DNA of 64,000 nt from Pachyseris speciosa. Taxonomy: Eukaryota; Cnidaria; Anthozoa; Scleractinia; Pachyseridae. The notes under the pieces are model-generated. The model saw nothing but the letters and a program-made list of their open reading frames with translations, had not been told where the DNA came from and did not search any database. The translations under genes were made by a program, and so were the position numbers. Positions 12,674 through 24,853 of this stretch are shown here, piece after piece. The stretch's first letter is position 1; every line of letters begins with the position of its first letter. The DNA lies in assembly GCA_016490735.1 (NCBI GenBank), contig JAEMWC010000196.1, positions 943,501-1,007,500 of the forward strand, written 5' to 3'.

Positions 12674-15600
12674 GAGTTCATTTTCATTGGCACCTCCACT
12701 TCGGTGTATTTGTTAATTATTTTTACCACTTGTTTTATTATCGTATCCTCTGTATTTGTGTCATTAGGTTGTAAATGAATACAGCATTACTGGGTTTCGT
12801 TTTCGTTAGATCAAAGGACCCGGGTGTGGTGGAAAGCATATGTTCAATTTCACTATGATTGGCTGTTTAGATAAACTTATTCGGATGCAATTCTCATTAG
12901 TTTTTCAGGGGCCGGCACTTCGGTAAAATGACAACGCCCAAAACCCTCAAATTCATTGCTTTGGTCCATTTTGTACGATTTCTTAGCTTTCAACAATTGC
13001 TATCGACCTTTTATCATATGGGAAATTGAGACTTTCTCGTAACAATTCCGGTATGCGACGCACGCGAGAGAAAGCTGATTTCTTTATCATAAGCTACATA
13101 TATACGCCACATATGTGATGCAAATATGATTTGTCTCATGATAGCAGGGGAAATTGTTGACAAAAGTTAGCTACGTGGGAGGTATTGTGGGAAAGTAACG
13201 AGTAGCCCCGTGATTCTCAAGCGGCACGCCCGAACGGAATTGTCTTGGTTCTGTAGTTTAGCAAAAATATCGACAAGTGCAGTCATGCCCCCGTGTCTGA
13301 GAAGCCTCACTTATGTCGCAAATTCCACCAAACAAATCATGGCACAGAAAGACCCAGTTAGCTCACTTGATGTGAAACTTAGGTCTGAAATACAACGAAC
13401 AGCGGAGACTTATCTCTCAAGGAAAACGAATGTATTGATTGAAAAGCAAACTGTCTATAGGCGTGGCGAGTTGAGTGCATGCATTGTAAGCTCTCCTTAT
13501 GCTATATTTATCAAACGCGGTCTTAAAGCTAAGAAGTATTTTAGAGTAGATGTGGGAAAAAATGGCGTAGAAAGAAGAAAGTCCACCTTTACCTTCGCAG
13601 CCTGACGGGGGAAAGCAGTTTCCGAATGAGAGCGACGTGTGATAAGCTTTGAAAAACTTGATGCCACAGATAAACAGACGACCACAAAATGCACGATCAC
13701 TGTCATCACTAAATAGCAGTGCAAAGGACACGAGGTTCACGGCGATTGATATCCGAGACGTAACGTAAAGCGGCAAGTAAAAGGTCAGTGTAAAAAAAGT
13801 ATCAAATTTAGAAAAAGAAACAACCATTCAATTAATCTCTACTTTATTAAAGGTAAACAGTGCCGAAGTTAAAACTGAACACTTCTTTGAATCTTCAAAC
13901 TAAGAAATCTGCTACTTAATTCGCAAACAAACTACAACGTTCGAGTACACCTGCATGACGAGTACAGAGTGGTTCGCTGTGGTGCCGTTATATGTTACAT
14001 AATGTATAACCGATGTTTATGCACATGTCATCGGCTTTCCCGTGGGGTTGATCCCCCGGCCAACCAGGGAGATATGTGGGGAATACAAGGAGATGAATGG
14101 AATTCTTTGCCCAAGGGTAGGGGAAACTCTCCTGACATTGTTTTACGATCAATGATTAGGGGTTGGGGGAATTCATGAGTTTGTAAAGGATGTCAGGGGG
14201 ATTTTTCCCCTTGACCAGGGATCGGGAAAGAAGCTCTATGATTGGCGAAAAAATAGGGCTTCCTCGCATGCCTCGAGGTCATCACATTATCAGGACAACT
14301 CTGTTTTACCGCTCCGTTTACTTGCTCCGTTTTAAAACATCCATCAAAATCACCAACCCAAAACTTCTTCCTCTTCAAGCCTGTGCAGTAAGGAGGGGAG
14401 ACTCGAATAACGAGTCACTAAACCAATCAGACGAACACGATAATCATGCAGATTCATGCACGGACGCCCGTCTCTAGGGCCTCTAGACAAAGTGCGCTCA
14501 TCTGTGACCAATTAGTAGCCTGTGCAACGCTGTTCTCCGAGTAACCAATCAAATGCAAACCTATTTGACTATTCCACGCTCAGGAGATGGGTGAACTGAT
14601 GAATTGTACTTTTAGGTACCCATCCACAAACGAAAACCTTGCGTGATATCTATGACATGACCTTTCGATATTTGCGTTTCATATTTTGTTTAATTCGGAA
14701 CGTATCAATCGATAGAATTTTCGTGAATAAGCCGCCTTGCTTTACTGTGCTAATAATGTTGATACAGCTTGCTTGTACAACCAGCTAAAAACCGCGTCTA
14801 AGGCCGGCGGTTTCACCGAACTGGCTTCGCGCGTCAAAACAGTTTTTCCCTTCATAAACCTGAAATGAATTCAGTTCTTTTATTAGTGAAGTCATCACTA
14901 CAGCACACGAGGAGACAGTTTTTGTGACCCAATGACTTTTATGCACAAAGGCAGTGCTATACGTTGTAGACTTCCAAGCACTTTGTCTCAACACGACGCC
15001 CATAAATGGACACGCTCTACAAAAAGATTCATATTGAAACGCACCCGGCAATGGGAAGACCTCGTCCTTTTGTGTGTCCCCAAACGTCGAACAATTTACA
15101 CTTGAAACTTTGTCTAGGGCAACACTCTTTAAGCTATCAAAACGAATTCAGTCTTCGGTTTGACAACATTGGTCCCTGCTGTCCGGCGTTTTCCGTCGTT
15201 TGTAAGTTACTTCTGTCATTTAAGATTCCGGCTCTATCTTGATAAAAAATCTTCTTCTTGAAAAAGCGCAAAATAGCTAACAAGAAGTCGCTGTCACTTT
15301 TTCTCAAGATCAAAATGAAGTCAGATGGGGTTGATATCTGCGACCAAGCAAAGTTTGGCTAGTGCAGATCAGAATTCCCCTTTTTCTTGAATGACTGTTT
15401 GCGTGCATTCGTGCTAAGAATTGTTGCTCTCTTCTAGAAAAGACTGATGCTTGGTTCAGGTCAAGGTTGATCACGATCAAGGATTCGACAGCAAATGTTA
15501 CCTCGCGAGACTTCTTCTAATTGGTTCATGCGAATCAATCACTTCTGAAATTCAAATAAAATTCGCCCAAAGGTTTTGCGTGCTGAAAAGACATAAAAAA

Positions 15601-17519
15601 TATCAGCGAAATTTCTCGAAGTTCGAAATAGTAATTAAAATACGATACACGGAATTATGATCTGATTACTGATTTTCGCCGTGTGGAACTAGGCGCGGTG
15701 CAAATCAGATACGATTATACTGAAAATGCATTTAATTTACAAACAAACCCAACAAAGATAAATCTTTTGTTGTCATGTTGGGAATGAAAAATTCATTAGT
15801 AAGGCTCTCTTCCATCATTTTAAAATACAGATAAAGAGCATTTTGAAGTGATGTAGAACATCGGTCTCAAAATTTTCTCTTAGTTCGAGATAGAAATTGC
15901 ATAGTGAATTTTCTTTGCCTTCATTGTGAAAACATTCTATATCGTGTAATTAGATATTTCCCGACTACGAATACTCCTCAATATTACTATTTCATTCACA
16001 AGTTTTGTCAGGAGAAAGTAGTAAATTTCTCACCCAAATTTAATCGGTATAATATCGGCTGATTCGCTCCTTTGCCTGGTTTCTTTAAGCTACGGAAACT
16101 TTCGACACGAACTAAGTTCTGTCATTGACCACTGCAACTTTCAAGAAATAATGTTTTCTTCTTAAAATGTATATCCTCACCGTGGAACCGCAAAATCATG
16201 CATAATTTAAGACGCTAGACAGGAGCTGCAGCTCACGCAAGATGGAAAAGCAGCGTAAAAGCGATTCCAAAGCGGTGTTTGAATTTGGGTGTCGGAGAAT
16301 ACTCCAATTTAGTTAATTAATGGTTAAAGATACTCACGCTTTAAAGAGAAGAAGCAGAGCGGTGGAAGAAATTGTCGCGACTCGCCGCTTCCACAGTCCT
16401 TGATTATATTAGGATTTGCGCGAGGAGTTTCAATTTTAATTTAGTTCTCTTGACAAATATCGCTCTCGAAAGGCAAATAAAGCGGTGTTTTAAATGCAAA
16501 TGTAAACAAATCGTGACATTATTCCAACACTGTAGCCAATCACCACCCATGCTTACCTTAATAGCACAATTCTCGTCGATCAATAGTTACGAGCCTATTG
16601 TGGCGGGCCTGCAGCCCCGAAGGATCTAAAAGCTGCAGACAAAGAAAAGGGAGCTTAAATTTTATACACGCTGAATTAAAGAGCAGTTTCTTTTGGCCGG
16701 GACAATGTTTTCTCTTCTTGCAAAAGCAGCAAATATCGTGTTTATTGGTCTGAGGCAGACTAAAAGGTCATTCCGTGACCAAACTTGAAAGATATTGCGG
16801 AATTAAATTAATCGCTTTTCGTAAAAAAGGAAGTTTTCTTTGCAACAATTGAATCTCCCCCAGGCGATCTTAGGCTAGGATGGAAAAGGCTGAAATTAAA
16901 AGTCTGAAAGAAATTAAAATTTGTTTTGTTTTTTTTCTCGACCGCAAGATCTATGGCCGACTTTACCGTTGTTATTTAAATTGCGACTTTTTTTTAATGG
17001 CGCTGCAGCGTTTTTTTAAGGACATAAAATTAAAAGAAATCTTGATTAAACAATATTGAAGCGAGACAAGCTGGGATTTAAGTGATGGTTCTCGTTTCAA
17101 ATGTGAAAGTACGTTTTTTTTTACTCAGTGCAACTATCAATCACAGGTATTAGGTTCGCTTTTACGAAAAGATGTTTCCTTTAGTATTGTTACGGGAATG
17201 CAATTTGCTTTAAAAATATGTATCGAGATCGGCCGAAAACTTCCACATCTGTATTGATTCACTTAACATTTGTTTCCAAAAATATCAAACAAGTTAATTA
17301 ATTCGCCCAGATTTTTCGAAGCTCTTCGGCTCCTCAATTTTAAAAACATATACTTTACATTTGCATTTTTGTATCCATAGCAAAACAAAATTCCCGGCGG
17401 ATGCTTTTTATCAGATAACGCATATTAGTTTCCTGAACGTCAAACAGTAAGATCAAAATTACTTATAAAAAATAAATAAATGAAAACATTTAAAATAGAA
17501 AAGTCATCGATGGCAGTGT
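12205..17519. other. Gene-free stretch; one weak exon candidate
   Basis: Nothing identifiable. A (GT)n tract followed by poly-G lies at 12636-12675. The plus-strand frame at 13210-13605 contains an ATG at 13338 followed by a protein-like stretch (MAQKDPVSSLDVKLRSEIQR) that reaches a GTAAGC donor-like site near 13488; no following exon was found, so it stays a weak candidate. Confidence 0.35.
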
Positions 17520-17564
17520 CACGTGCTGTGCACGTGCCCCAGCTTTCGAGGTGCTCTTATAAAA
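17520..17564 (+). promoter_or_regulatory. Paired CACGTG E-boxes followed by a TATA box
   Basis: Two CACGTG hexamers at 17520-17525 and 17531-17536 are followed by TATAAAA at 17558-17564 within a small palindrome (ctcttataaaagag). This arrangement resembles a compact bHLH-driven core promoter. No coding frame or recognisable RNA follows, so the transcript, if any, is unknown. Confidence 0.35.
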
Positions 17565-17588
17565 GAGCAGTCCAACTTCTTGAAATTA

Positions 17589-17805
17589 GTTGCGACATAT
17601 TGTAGAGATTGCCCTATGCATGATGAACATACCTTCCAGCTTATTGCTGCGAGAAGTAGGGAGTGAAAAACACTAGACGACTCGTTTCCTCGTAACTCTG
17701 GCAGGTTGTTGCGACATATGTTTAAGATGACCCTATGATGAAAATGCCTTCCAGTTTTCTTTTTGCCTTTTAGTTTATTGCTGCGATAAGTTACGTTTTC
17801 TCGTA
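17589..17805. repeat. Tandem duplication, about 115-bp unit, two diverged copies
   Basis: Both copies begin gttgcgacatat, continue with gccctatg/accctatg and ccttccag, and end in ttattgctgcga. They lie directly downstream of the E-box/TATA cluster. The second copy carries a short T-rich insertion. Confidence 0.6.
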
Positions 17806-18708
17806 ACTGCTAACATAATTGCGAAACTATTCCTGCAAAGCATTCCCCTCATCGAAAGAAGTTTCCGGGCCAAAAGTTTATTCGAATACCGGGCAGCTGG
17901 GAATCCAAAAACCGCGAAACCTGACTTCTGAAACAATGCAGTTGCAATGCATGATTAAACAAAAGGAATGTACAAAAGCCACAACTTCTGGTGTTATAAT
18001 CAATTAGACCAAATCGATTTATCTTTCAATATTCTTTTTATGCCGGATAGTTTTGATTCGACTCTGAGGCATACCATTTCACCGAGATGCTAAGAAATTA
18101 ATGTTGTTACTGTTGTCATTTCTGCCGTTTGAATACGACTTTTCATCGAAGTGGTTACTAGCCAAAATGCCCAAAACTGTACCCTTATCATTAGACAAAA
18201 TCCGGGGCTCTCTCGAAATCCGACAAATTTGGTGCGTGCCGATTCTGCCGAAATATAAATACAGTCAGCAAAACGAAGCTTAATTACTGTGACTGTACGA
18301 TAAGCGTCGTTTTTCATATCAGCTTATTTAACGTCCGAAAAGATGATTTTTGGCTGTTTTCAAACGTGTATCTAAAACTGAATCTGCAATCAAAAGGATC
18401 TTTTCTTAAAATTTTATTATTTTGTTACGAACGTCAAGTATTGATATCTCAAGAAAAACGGGAGACGGTTTGGCTTTTTGCTGAGCTACTTTGCTCCAGT
18501 CTCCCCAGTACTTCACCTCCAAAATGTATTATTTCGGCATTAGCATTACATTAAGCAGGACCACAATTATACCAAGTTCAAATAGAAGGCATTAAAAAAT
18601 GGTCCTGTGCAGTTCCAGCCTTGCAATGAGGTTTGTATGTGTAGGATGCCCAGCTACATGGTCTTACCTCAATGCAGTTTCCGTGAAATATGCAAGGCTT
18701 AAATATTC

Positions 18709-19163
18709 CAGAATATTACAAAAGCAAGGCTGATACAACAGGAAAAAAGTTGACTTTGCGAGACACCAACATGACCGAAACTCGATAAAGTAGTGTTTCA
18801 ATCATGGACAGTTACGTCCTCCTTTTTGGCGGACTCGTCAGCACGGTGTAACAAATTTAAATGACGTTTTTGCTTCATGTCAACGCAAATAAATTGCACA
18901 ATGACTCGTTCACGATATTAATTTCCGTGCCCTGGACTCTCTTGCCCTCCGAACCACGCGTTGCTACACCACATGTCCCGGATAGCAAGGAAGCCAAAGT
19001 GTCACGATGGCGTCTCGCAAAGCAAAATGTAGATTGGTCAAAACCAATCTTAACATGAAGCTGTCCACGGTTACAACCCTACTTTATCGAGTTTCGGTCA
19101 TGTTGGTGTCTCGCAAAGCCAACTTTTTTCACGTAGTATCAACCTTGCTTTTGTGATATTCTG
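18709..19163. mobile_element. Long-TIR fold-back element (about 455 bp)
   Basis: An arm of about 85 bp at 18709-18793 (from cagaatattacaaaagcaag to actcgataaagtag) is inverted at 19080-19163. The arms contain tttgcgagacaccaacatgac and its complement. The interior has no transposase. A further inner copy of the word gtctcgcaaag lies near 19011. Confidence 0.7.
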
Positions 19164-19337
19164 TTTTATTTTTTGGCTAACTGGTTAGATCCTGCGTAAA
19201 CTGGCAGCATTATCGATATCGTTGGCGGTCCTTTGCTGATTACTTTTAATTTATTTAATTTCTTATATTATCAGGAGATAAACTAGAAAGGGATAATCTC
19301 CTTTATCTCCTTTTCACCTTCCTATGGATTTGTGACT

Positions 19338-19338
19338 G

Positions 19339-19397
<59 letters not shown>
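19338..19397. repeat. (ATT)n microsatellite
   Basis: A run of about 20 perfect ATT units, uninterrupted. Confidence 0.95.
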
Positions 19398-19879
19398 CCC
19401 GCATGTATTCTTGTGTAATAGAAAGCAGGGTGTCTGCGGTCAACATGGTGCCCCAAGGACAAAATGAGACTCGTTTTCCGCTCGAGGCGAACGGAGAAGG
19501 ACACGAGTGGGGGGAGTGAATATCCCATGCTGCTGGAACGCGAGTGTTCCTTTACTCTTGCACCCTGTGCTCCCACGGTCAGGCAGTGGAAGAACGATCT
19601 GGGAACAAGGAGAACCGTCGGCTCCCCCAGCCCCCGTACCAAGGGATACTCCACCGTTTTGTAGTCATGACGAAAACTTTAATTTAGTAAAATCTATGCT
19701 CGGCCTCTCAGGCATTCACCTCTCAAACTGCTGTGCACAATTGTTGGTCAGATTTGCTGCAATTTGTGCTAGTTTAAAGTATAGTCCCAGTCAAACCTTA
19801 TTCAAAACTAACCACAATTTCAAATTGTTTACTCAAAATTGTGCAACTTACACCCTCATTCTGCACGCTGTAAATGTTA

Positions 19880-20253
19880 CAGTCGAACCTCCATTAACGG
19901 CCACCTATTAAGCGACCACCCGCTATTAGACGGCTAGTTATCAAAGTTCCGAAATTACTGTCAGTAAAATATTACAAATAAAACCTCTATCTAGCGGCCA
20001 CCTCTTTTAATGCACGTAGTTTGGCTTTGTTTTGGAAGGGCGTAGACAGAGACAGAGTCCGAAATAGAAAGTAACGTCTGATAAAAACTCTCAAAAACAC
20101 TTTCATTATGATTATTGTCTTCAAGTGTTGTTTATATTTGAATAAATTGACGTTTGTACTACACCTCATGTTAATTCTTGACGACTCCCCAGTAAGAGGC
20201 CAGCCCCTATTAAGCAGCTCCACGAGGATGGCAGCTTAATAGGGGTTCGAATG
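19880..20253. mobile_element. MITE with TIR CAGTCGAACCTCC, TA target (374 bp)
   Basis: The left end cagtcgaacctccattaa is inverted at the right as taataggggttcgaatg, with TA on both sides. The interior has further degenerate copies of the words ggccacc and ctattaagc. TA duplication and CAGT-type ends fit a Tc1/mariner (pogo-like) non-autonomous element. Confidence 0.65.
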
Positions 20254-20924
20254 TACTTCAGTTGATACCGTAAGTAATATATAATTCTGCTCTTTTTATC
20301 TTTGTGTTTACATGTTCTTTACCCCTCTCTTGATTGAGCAGTTTTTCAGTAGTGAGCGGAGGCAAGATTGTATTCGAGAAAGTTTTGCAAATATCAATAA
20401 TTATTCAGTAATTCTAATTACTTTCTAGATATATCTTTGTAATTTCACCTTTACTGTCACTTTTCAAGATGCTATGGGATGCGAAACGACGTCGATGTCC
20501 ACAACAAGCGTTGTTTGATAATGGTTATCACTGCTGTTTGGTCTATGCTCATAATATTAAGCTTCGATGGCCAAAAAAACAAGCGTTAAATATCAATAAA
20601 CAGTACGTGTTGTTGTTGTGTTGCTGTTGGAACCTCATCTTCATTCAGCACGTCTGAAATTCAAAGCAAAATTCTCTCGACCTTTATAGTAACCGACTGA
20701 TCAATTTACATTACCTCAGCTGCCTTAGCGAATTCCACCTGGTAAAAGCTTCTTCTATCTCTATCCTGAGCTGGTACTAACCCTGCGAGTGCAGTGAGTG
20801 AAGGACGTGACGCCCTATACTCTCTCAGTGTTGCCTCTTTTCTTAAGAACGCTAATCATGTATTGATAATGAAATAAGTGCTTGGCAGATGAATTCACTT
20901 GTAAAAATAATGCCTCTTAGCCGC

Positions 20925-21034
20925 GTTTCAAACGTCGAACTTCTCATGTGCCGAATCTAATGCAAATGAGCGAAAACAATAGATTTTTCTCATTTGCATT
21001 AGATTCGGCACATGAGAAGTTCGACGTTTGAAAC
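20925..21034. repeat. Perfect 46-bp inverted repeat with 18-bp loop
   Basis: The arms 20925-20970 and 20989-21034 are perfect reverse complements, from gtttcaaacgtcgaacttct to gcaaatgag. The lack of any mismatch indicates recent origin or gene conversion. The right arm ends 10 bp before the TTAA-flanked element at 21045. Confidence 0.9.
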
Positions 21035-21044
21035 CGGCCTTTAA

Positions 21045-21488
21045 AAGAGAGATTAAGATACAGGTTTGGTCATCTTACCGCAAACGGCAAACCGCGGTTT
21101 GCGGTTAGCGGTTTTACGTTAACCGTCTGCCCATATTCGGGGCTTAAGTTTCGTGGTTGGTTCTAGCCGGCCGCCATGTTTGTTTTCATTCATTCGTTCA
21201 CTTCTATCTGAGCTGAGAAATCGTCTTCAAAATTACGTTTCTATGAAAAAGAATTCGATAATCAATAAGCGAAAGAGTTCTAAAAGGTAGCATTTCCTCT
21301 CAAACGTGGGATTGTAATGTTTTAGGGTGCAAAAAACCTTGCGGTAAATCACTTACCTCTAGAGTGTGGTCTAGCCGTACAAACGTGAACCTCAAACCGC
21401 AAACCTGACGGCAAGGCACTGGTCACGAGACTTCTTGACGTTCGCGGTTCGCGGGAAAAGCCGAAAAACCTCGAACTTAATCTCTCTT
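21045..21488. mobile_element. TTAA-flanked MITE (444 bp)
   Basis: The ends AAGAGAGATTAAG and CTTAATCTCTCTT are inverted copies, flanked on both sides by TTAA (21041-21044 and 21489-21492). TTAA duplication is typical of piggyBac or Kolobok-type transposition. The interior includes a palindromic aaaccgcggtttgcgg block. Non-coding. Confidence 0.7.
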
Positions 21489-21859
21489 TTAATTGCCTGC
21501 CAAACTGTGAAACATGAAACTGATTGTACATCCGTTAAAGGCTTGTGAAGTATCGCTAACTCCATTTTCTTCTGTTGCGTGTTGTTATTTGTACTAAAGA
21601 ATTGTAAAAAGTAATGATGATAAAATAAATAAATAAATGAAAAAAGCATTGCTGTGCAATCAGGTAAACTTTTCCCAGTTTAGCTGTGCGGTGAGAAAGC
21701 ACATTGGGCAGCAGATTTTGCGTCGTGTATGGACAGACCAAAATGATTTTTAATCAAGGCAAGAAATGTTTGTTCGCAAAATTTTGCCTTAGAAACATCA
21801 TGTCTCTTATTTTCTAGCTTTGAAGAAACCTATAATCATGCTGACGTTTGGCCGGGCCG

Positions 21860-23088
21860 AATTCAGCTGAATCGAGACTCTGATCATGATAAGTGAAATG
21901 GAGTGTTGTCACTTGCGAAAGAGTGCACGGTTTGTCTTAGAACGAACTCAAAAGGCAGGAACCGCGCAGGGGGAGAGGCTGGTGGGGCTTCAGCCCCCCC
22001 CCCCCCACCCCCCGCCACTTTTCAACAGTAAAAAGAAAGTAATACTAAAAAATCGAAGTTACTTTTCTATTTAACGTTTTATCGAAAACTGATTGTTCTT
22101 TTTGTTGCCACACCATGTTAGTTTTAAACGCATTTCCAGCCATTTCAGAGGACTTTAATTTAAAAATTTTCTGGGGGAGCATGCGCCCGGATCCCCCAAG
22201 TTGACTCACGCTGAGGCGTTCGAAGCGAACCCCCACTTGCAAACTTGCTGCTCGGGGGTTCCACCGAGAGAGATAGTTAAATGTAAAAGTGGTTGCTTAG
22301 AGAGAATCAGCTGCGTGGTCAACAAAAGAAATAGGCTTACTAGAATTACCAGTTTCTCACGAAACCTGAGCCATTTCGAAAACAACTGAAGCCCCGGTTC
22401 ATTGTTACTCAATTCAGTTTGACCTGTTTGCTACAAGCGAATAGTCAAGTATATGTGGTAACTGACAAAGTGTTGCTCTTGTGACGTTACAGTTGCCTTG
22501 CATTTCGTCTGAATTCAGATAAATTGAGTCTCTAATAAGAGAAAGTCCAACTTGATGGAAGGAGTGTTCTCACTTGCGAAAGATATGTAACACTGCACGG
22601 TTTGACTTAGAACGAAGTTAAAAGGGAGGTTCCACCTAGAGAGATTGTTAAATGTAAAAGTGGTTGCTTAGAGAGCATCAGCGCGCCGTCAACAAAAGAA
22701 ATGGGCTTGCTAGAATTACCAGTTTCTCAAGAAACCTGGAGCCATTTCGAAAACAGCTAAGCCCGTTCATTGCTACTCAATTCAGTTTGACTTTTCTACA
22801 AGCGGGTAGTCAAGTATATGTGCTAACTGACAAAGTGTTGTGACGTTACAACTGCTTTGCATCTAGTCTGAATTCAGCTGAATTGAATCTCTCATAAGAG
22901 GAAGTCCAACTTGATGAATAGAAGAGTGTTGTCACTTGCGAAAGCAAAGCGGTCACTTAGAGAAAATGGCCCTTTTTATATTAGAGGCGCATTATCCGTC
23001 CCTACGAATTATGCGTCTGTCATTTTATCCGGCTAGTGTAATGACGGGACGAACTATATCAGACGTATAATCCGTCTGGGACGAACTT
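21860..23088. repeat. Tandem duplicated block, about 400-680-bp units
   Basis: Sequence beginning near gtgttgtcacttgcgaaag recurs at about 21900, 22565 and 22930. Units 1 and 2 also share gtaaaagtggttgcttagag, aattaccagtttctca and tgacaaagtgttg. A diverged third part reappears at about 23775-23960. Unit 1 contains an inserted poly-C repeat (about 21965-22260), part of which recurs in inverted orientation at 25200-25500. Confidence 0.7.
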
Positions 23089-23532
23089 TTGGGGCACCCA
23101 ATAAGCCACATCAAGCAAACGCTGTAGAAAGGCATTTTTAAGTACCTTATGGTTGGAAGTCTGTTTAAAGTAATGTTTTCATAAGCTAGAAGAAGTTCAT
23201 CTGTTCGGATTCCCTAGCTGAAATTTTAATTGCCCGAAAATGTTAGGGAACACAATCCTCCTTTGAGAAAATGCAAGCCGAAATGAACTTTCAACGAACT
23301 TTCTAGGGAACTATTTTCTTTCCGAAAATGCTAGCTGACATGTTGACTGCCAAAAACAGCAATTCCGACCTTTCCGAAAACATCAGGGGCTATGATTTCC
23401 CAATTAAGAATCTTTTAGGCCACGTTTTAGTTACGAAAATACGAGTGCACTCTTTAATCGACGCCGAAAGCCCAAGGCGAATTACCCTCCACCGAACAGA
23501 TATCTACCGAAACATGTCGTTGGGTGCCCCTG
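23089..23532 (+). mobile_element. MITE, CAGGGG family, copy B (444 bp)
   Basis: Inverted orientation relative to copies A and C. It is flanked by the exact 6-bp repeat gaactt at 23083-23088 and 23533-23538. The right end is intact (TCGTTGGGTGCCCCTG); the left end has TT for CA and has lost a few terminal bases of similarity. The shared internal frame runs 23337-23535 on the plus strand (KIRVHSLIDAE near its middle) and is uninterrupted here. Confidence 0.85.
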
Positions 23533-23681
23533 GAACTTGGGCAAACTTTTGATCTGCGTCTATTGACTGAGTGAGTTCGACTAGTATAAAGACGGACACA
23601 AGACGCATTATGCGTCTAGACGAACTATCCGCTTTAGTACGTCTTGAAAGACGCATTAAGTAAGATAGTTCGTCTAGACGC

Positions 23682-23712
<31 letters not shown>

Positions 23713-23770
23713 TCCAACTAAACAGACGCACTACAAATGCTTGCCCAAGTTCGTCCCAACGGCCACTAGG
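23533..23770. repeat. Palindromic repeat interrupted by MITE copy B
   Basis: Arms of about 50 bp at 23580-23630 and 23664-23714 are inverted copies, built on agacgcattatgcgtct and actagtataaagacgg. Related words (gacggga, agacgtataatccgtct) lie left of the MITE at 23040-23088, so the MITE appears to have inserted into this element. Confidence 0.65.
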
Positions 23771-24309
23771 ACGGCCAATCAGTTGGGCTGTCAACAAAAG
23801 AAACAGGCTTGCTCAAATTTCAGACCATTTCTCACGGCAGTCCTGTGTTTCGTGAAAGGCGAAGCTCGTTGCAGCGTGGCTTTAGTACAAGCGGATACTT
23901 CCAAGTACATGTGCTTAGTACAAAGTGTTGTTCTTGATACGTTACAATTGCTTTTTATTTGACCCTCACTTATTCCATGATTTTAGCTCTGGGATTGCTC
24001 ATTCAGAACTGAGTGGCTAATAATTTTTCTAAGACCACCTGCCGTTTAAAAGCGATGAGGATAAAAGGAGGAATGAGTTTGCAGAATGGCATGTGGCATA
24101 ACAGGCGGATGGCATAATTATGCGGAATGTAATATATGCAGATTCACTCAAAGAAATTAATTCAACCGAAAGCGCGCCCTTTCTGTAGTTAATAATTCAA
24201 CATTTAATAATCAGCCGTGGAACCCGCGATTATTGATCGTGTCTGACAGCCTAACTGACAGTGAATAATCGCAAGCTAGTTGCCGAACTCGGTCACAAAA
24301 AATTATTGA

Positions 24310-24605
24310 AAACAAATTGGTCAGGAAGTTTGGGCGTATCTTAACCATGGCATTTACCAAGCACAGGACAGTCAACTCACACACAAAAAGAAAAGCAAAC
24401 AAAGACGACATAAATCAATACATTTCTTCTTGTTTTTTGTCAAGCTTACATAATGGTTGTTGCAAAAAGTGCTTATATGATGGTTATGATATACCCAAAT
24501 TATGGGCATATGTTAACCATGGCATTTAGTAAGCAAAAGATAGTCGACACACACAAAAGCGATAAGTCAAAGCCGAGATAAAACAACGCATTTCTTCTTG
24601 TTTTT
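24310..24605. repeat. Tandem duplication, about 150-bp unit
   Basis: Two copies share ttaaccatggcattta, acacacaaaa and cattcttcttg-like words (catttcttcttgttttttgt). They are diverged by point changes and small indels. Confidence 0.65.
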
Positions 24606-24606
24606 T

Positions 24607-24853
24607 GTTTCACGCGAGATTTATTTCGGGTGCTAGTGGCTAGCGAAACGAGACGCAAGAGCATTGGGAACCCCCCTCGTGGCTCGCTTCGCTCGCTACT
24701 TAGCCTGCGAGCAGGCTCTCCCAATTTTCGCTCGTGACTCGCTGCTTCGACGCTCGAATGACTCGCGCAGTCGCGCGCAGCAACAAAAAAAAACTGGAGA
24801 GCCTGCTTGCAGGCTACTCACCCCTCGCGCCCGAAATAAATATCGCGTGAAAC
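24607..24853. mobile_element. MITE with TIR GTTTCACGCGAGATTTATTTCGGG
   Basis: The left gtttcacgcgagatttattt is inverted at the right as aaataaatatcgcgtgaaac. The interior is rich in ctcgctcgc-type words and repeats of gagcctgc. No coding capacity. Confidence 0.6.
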
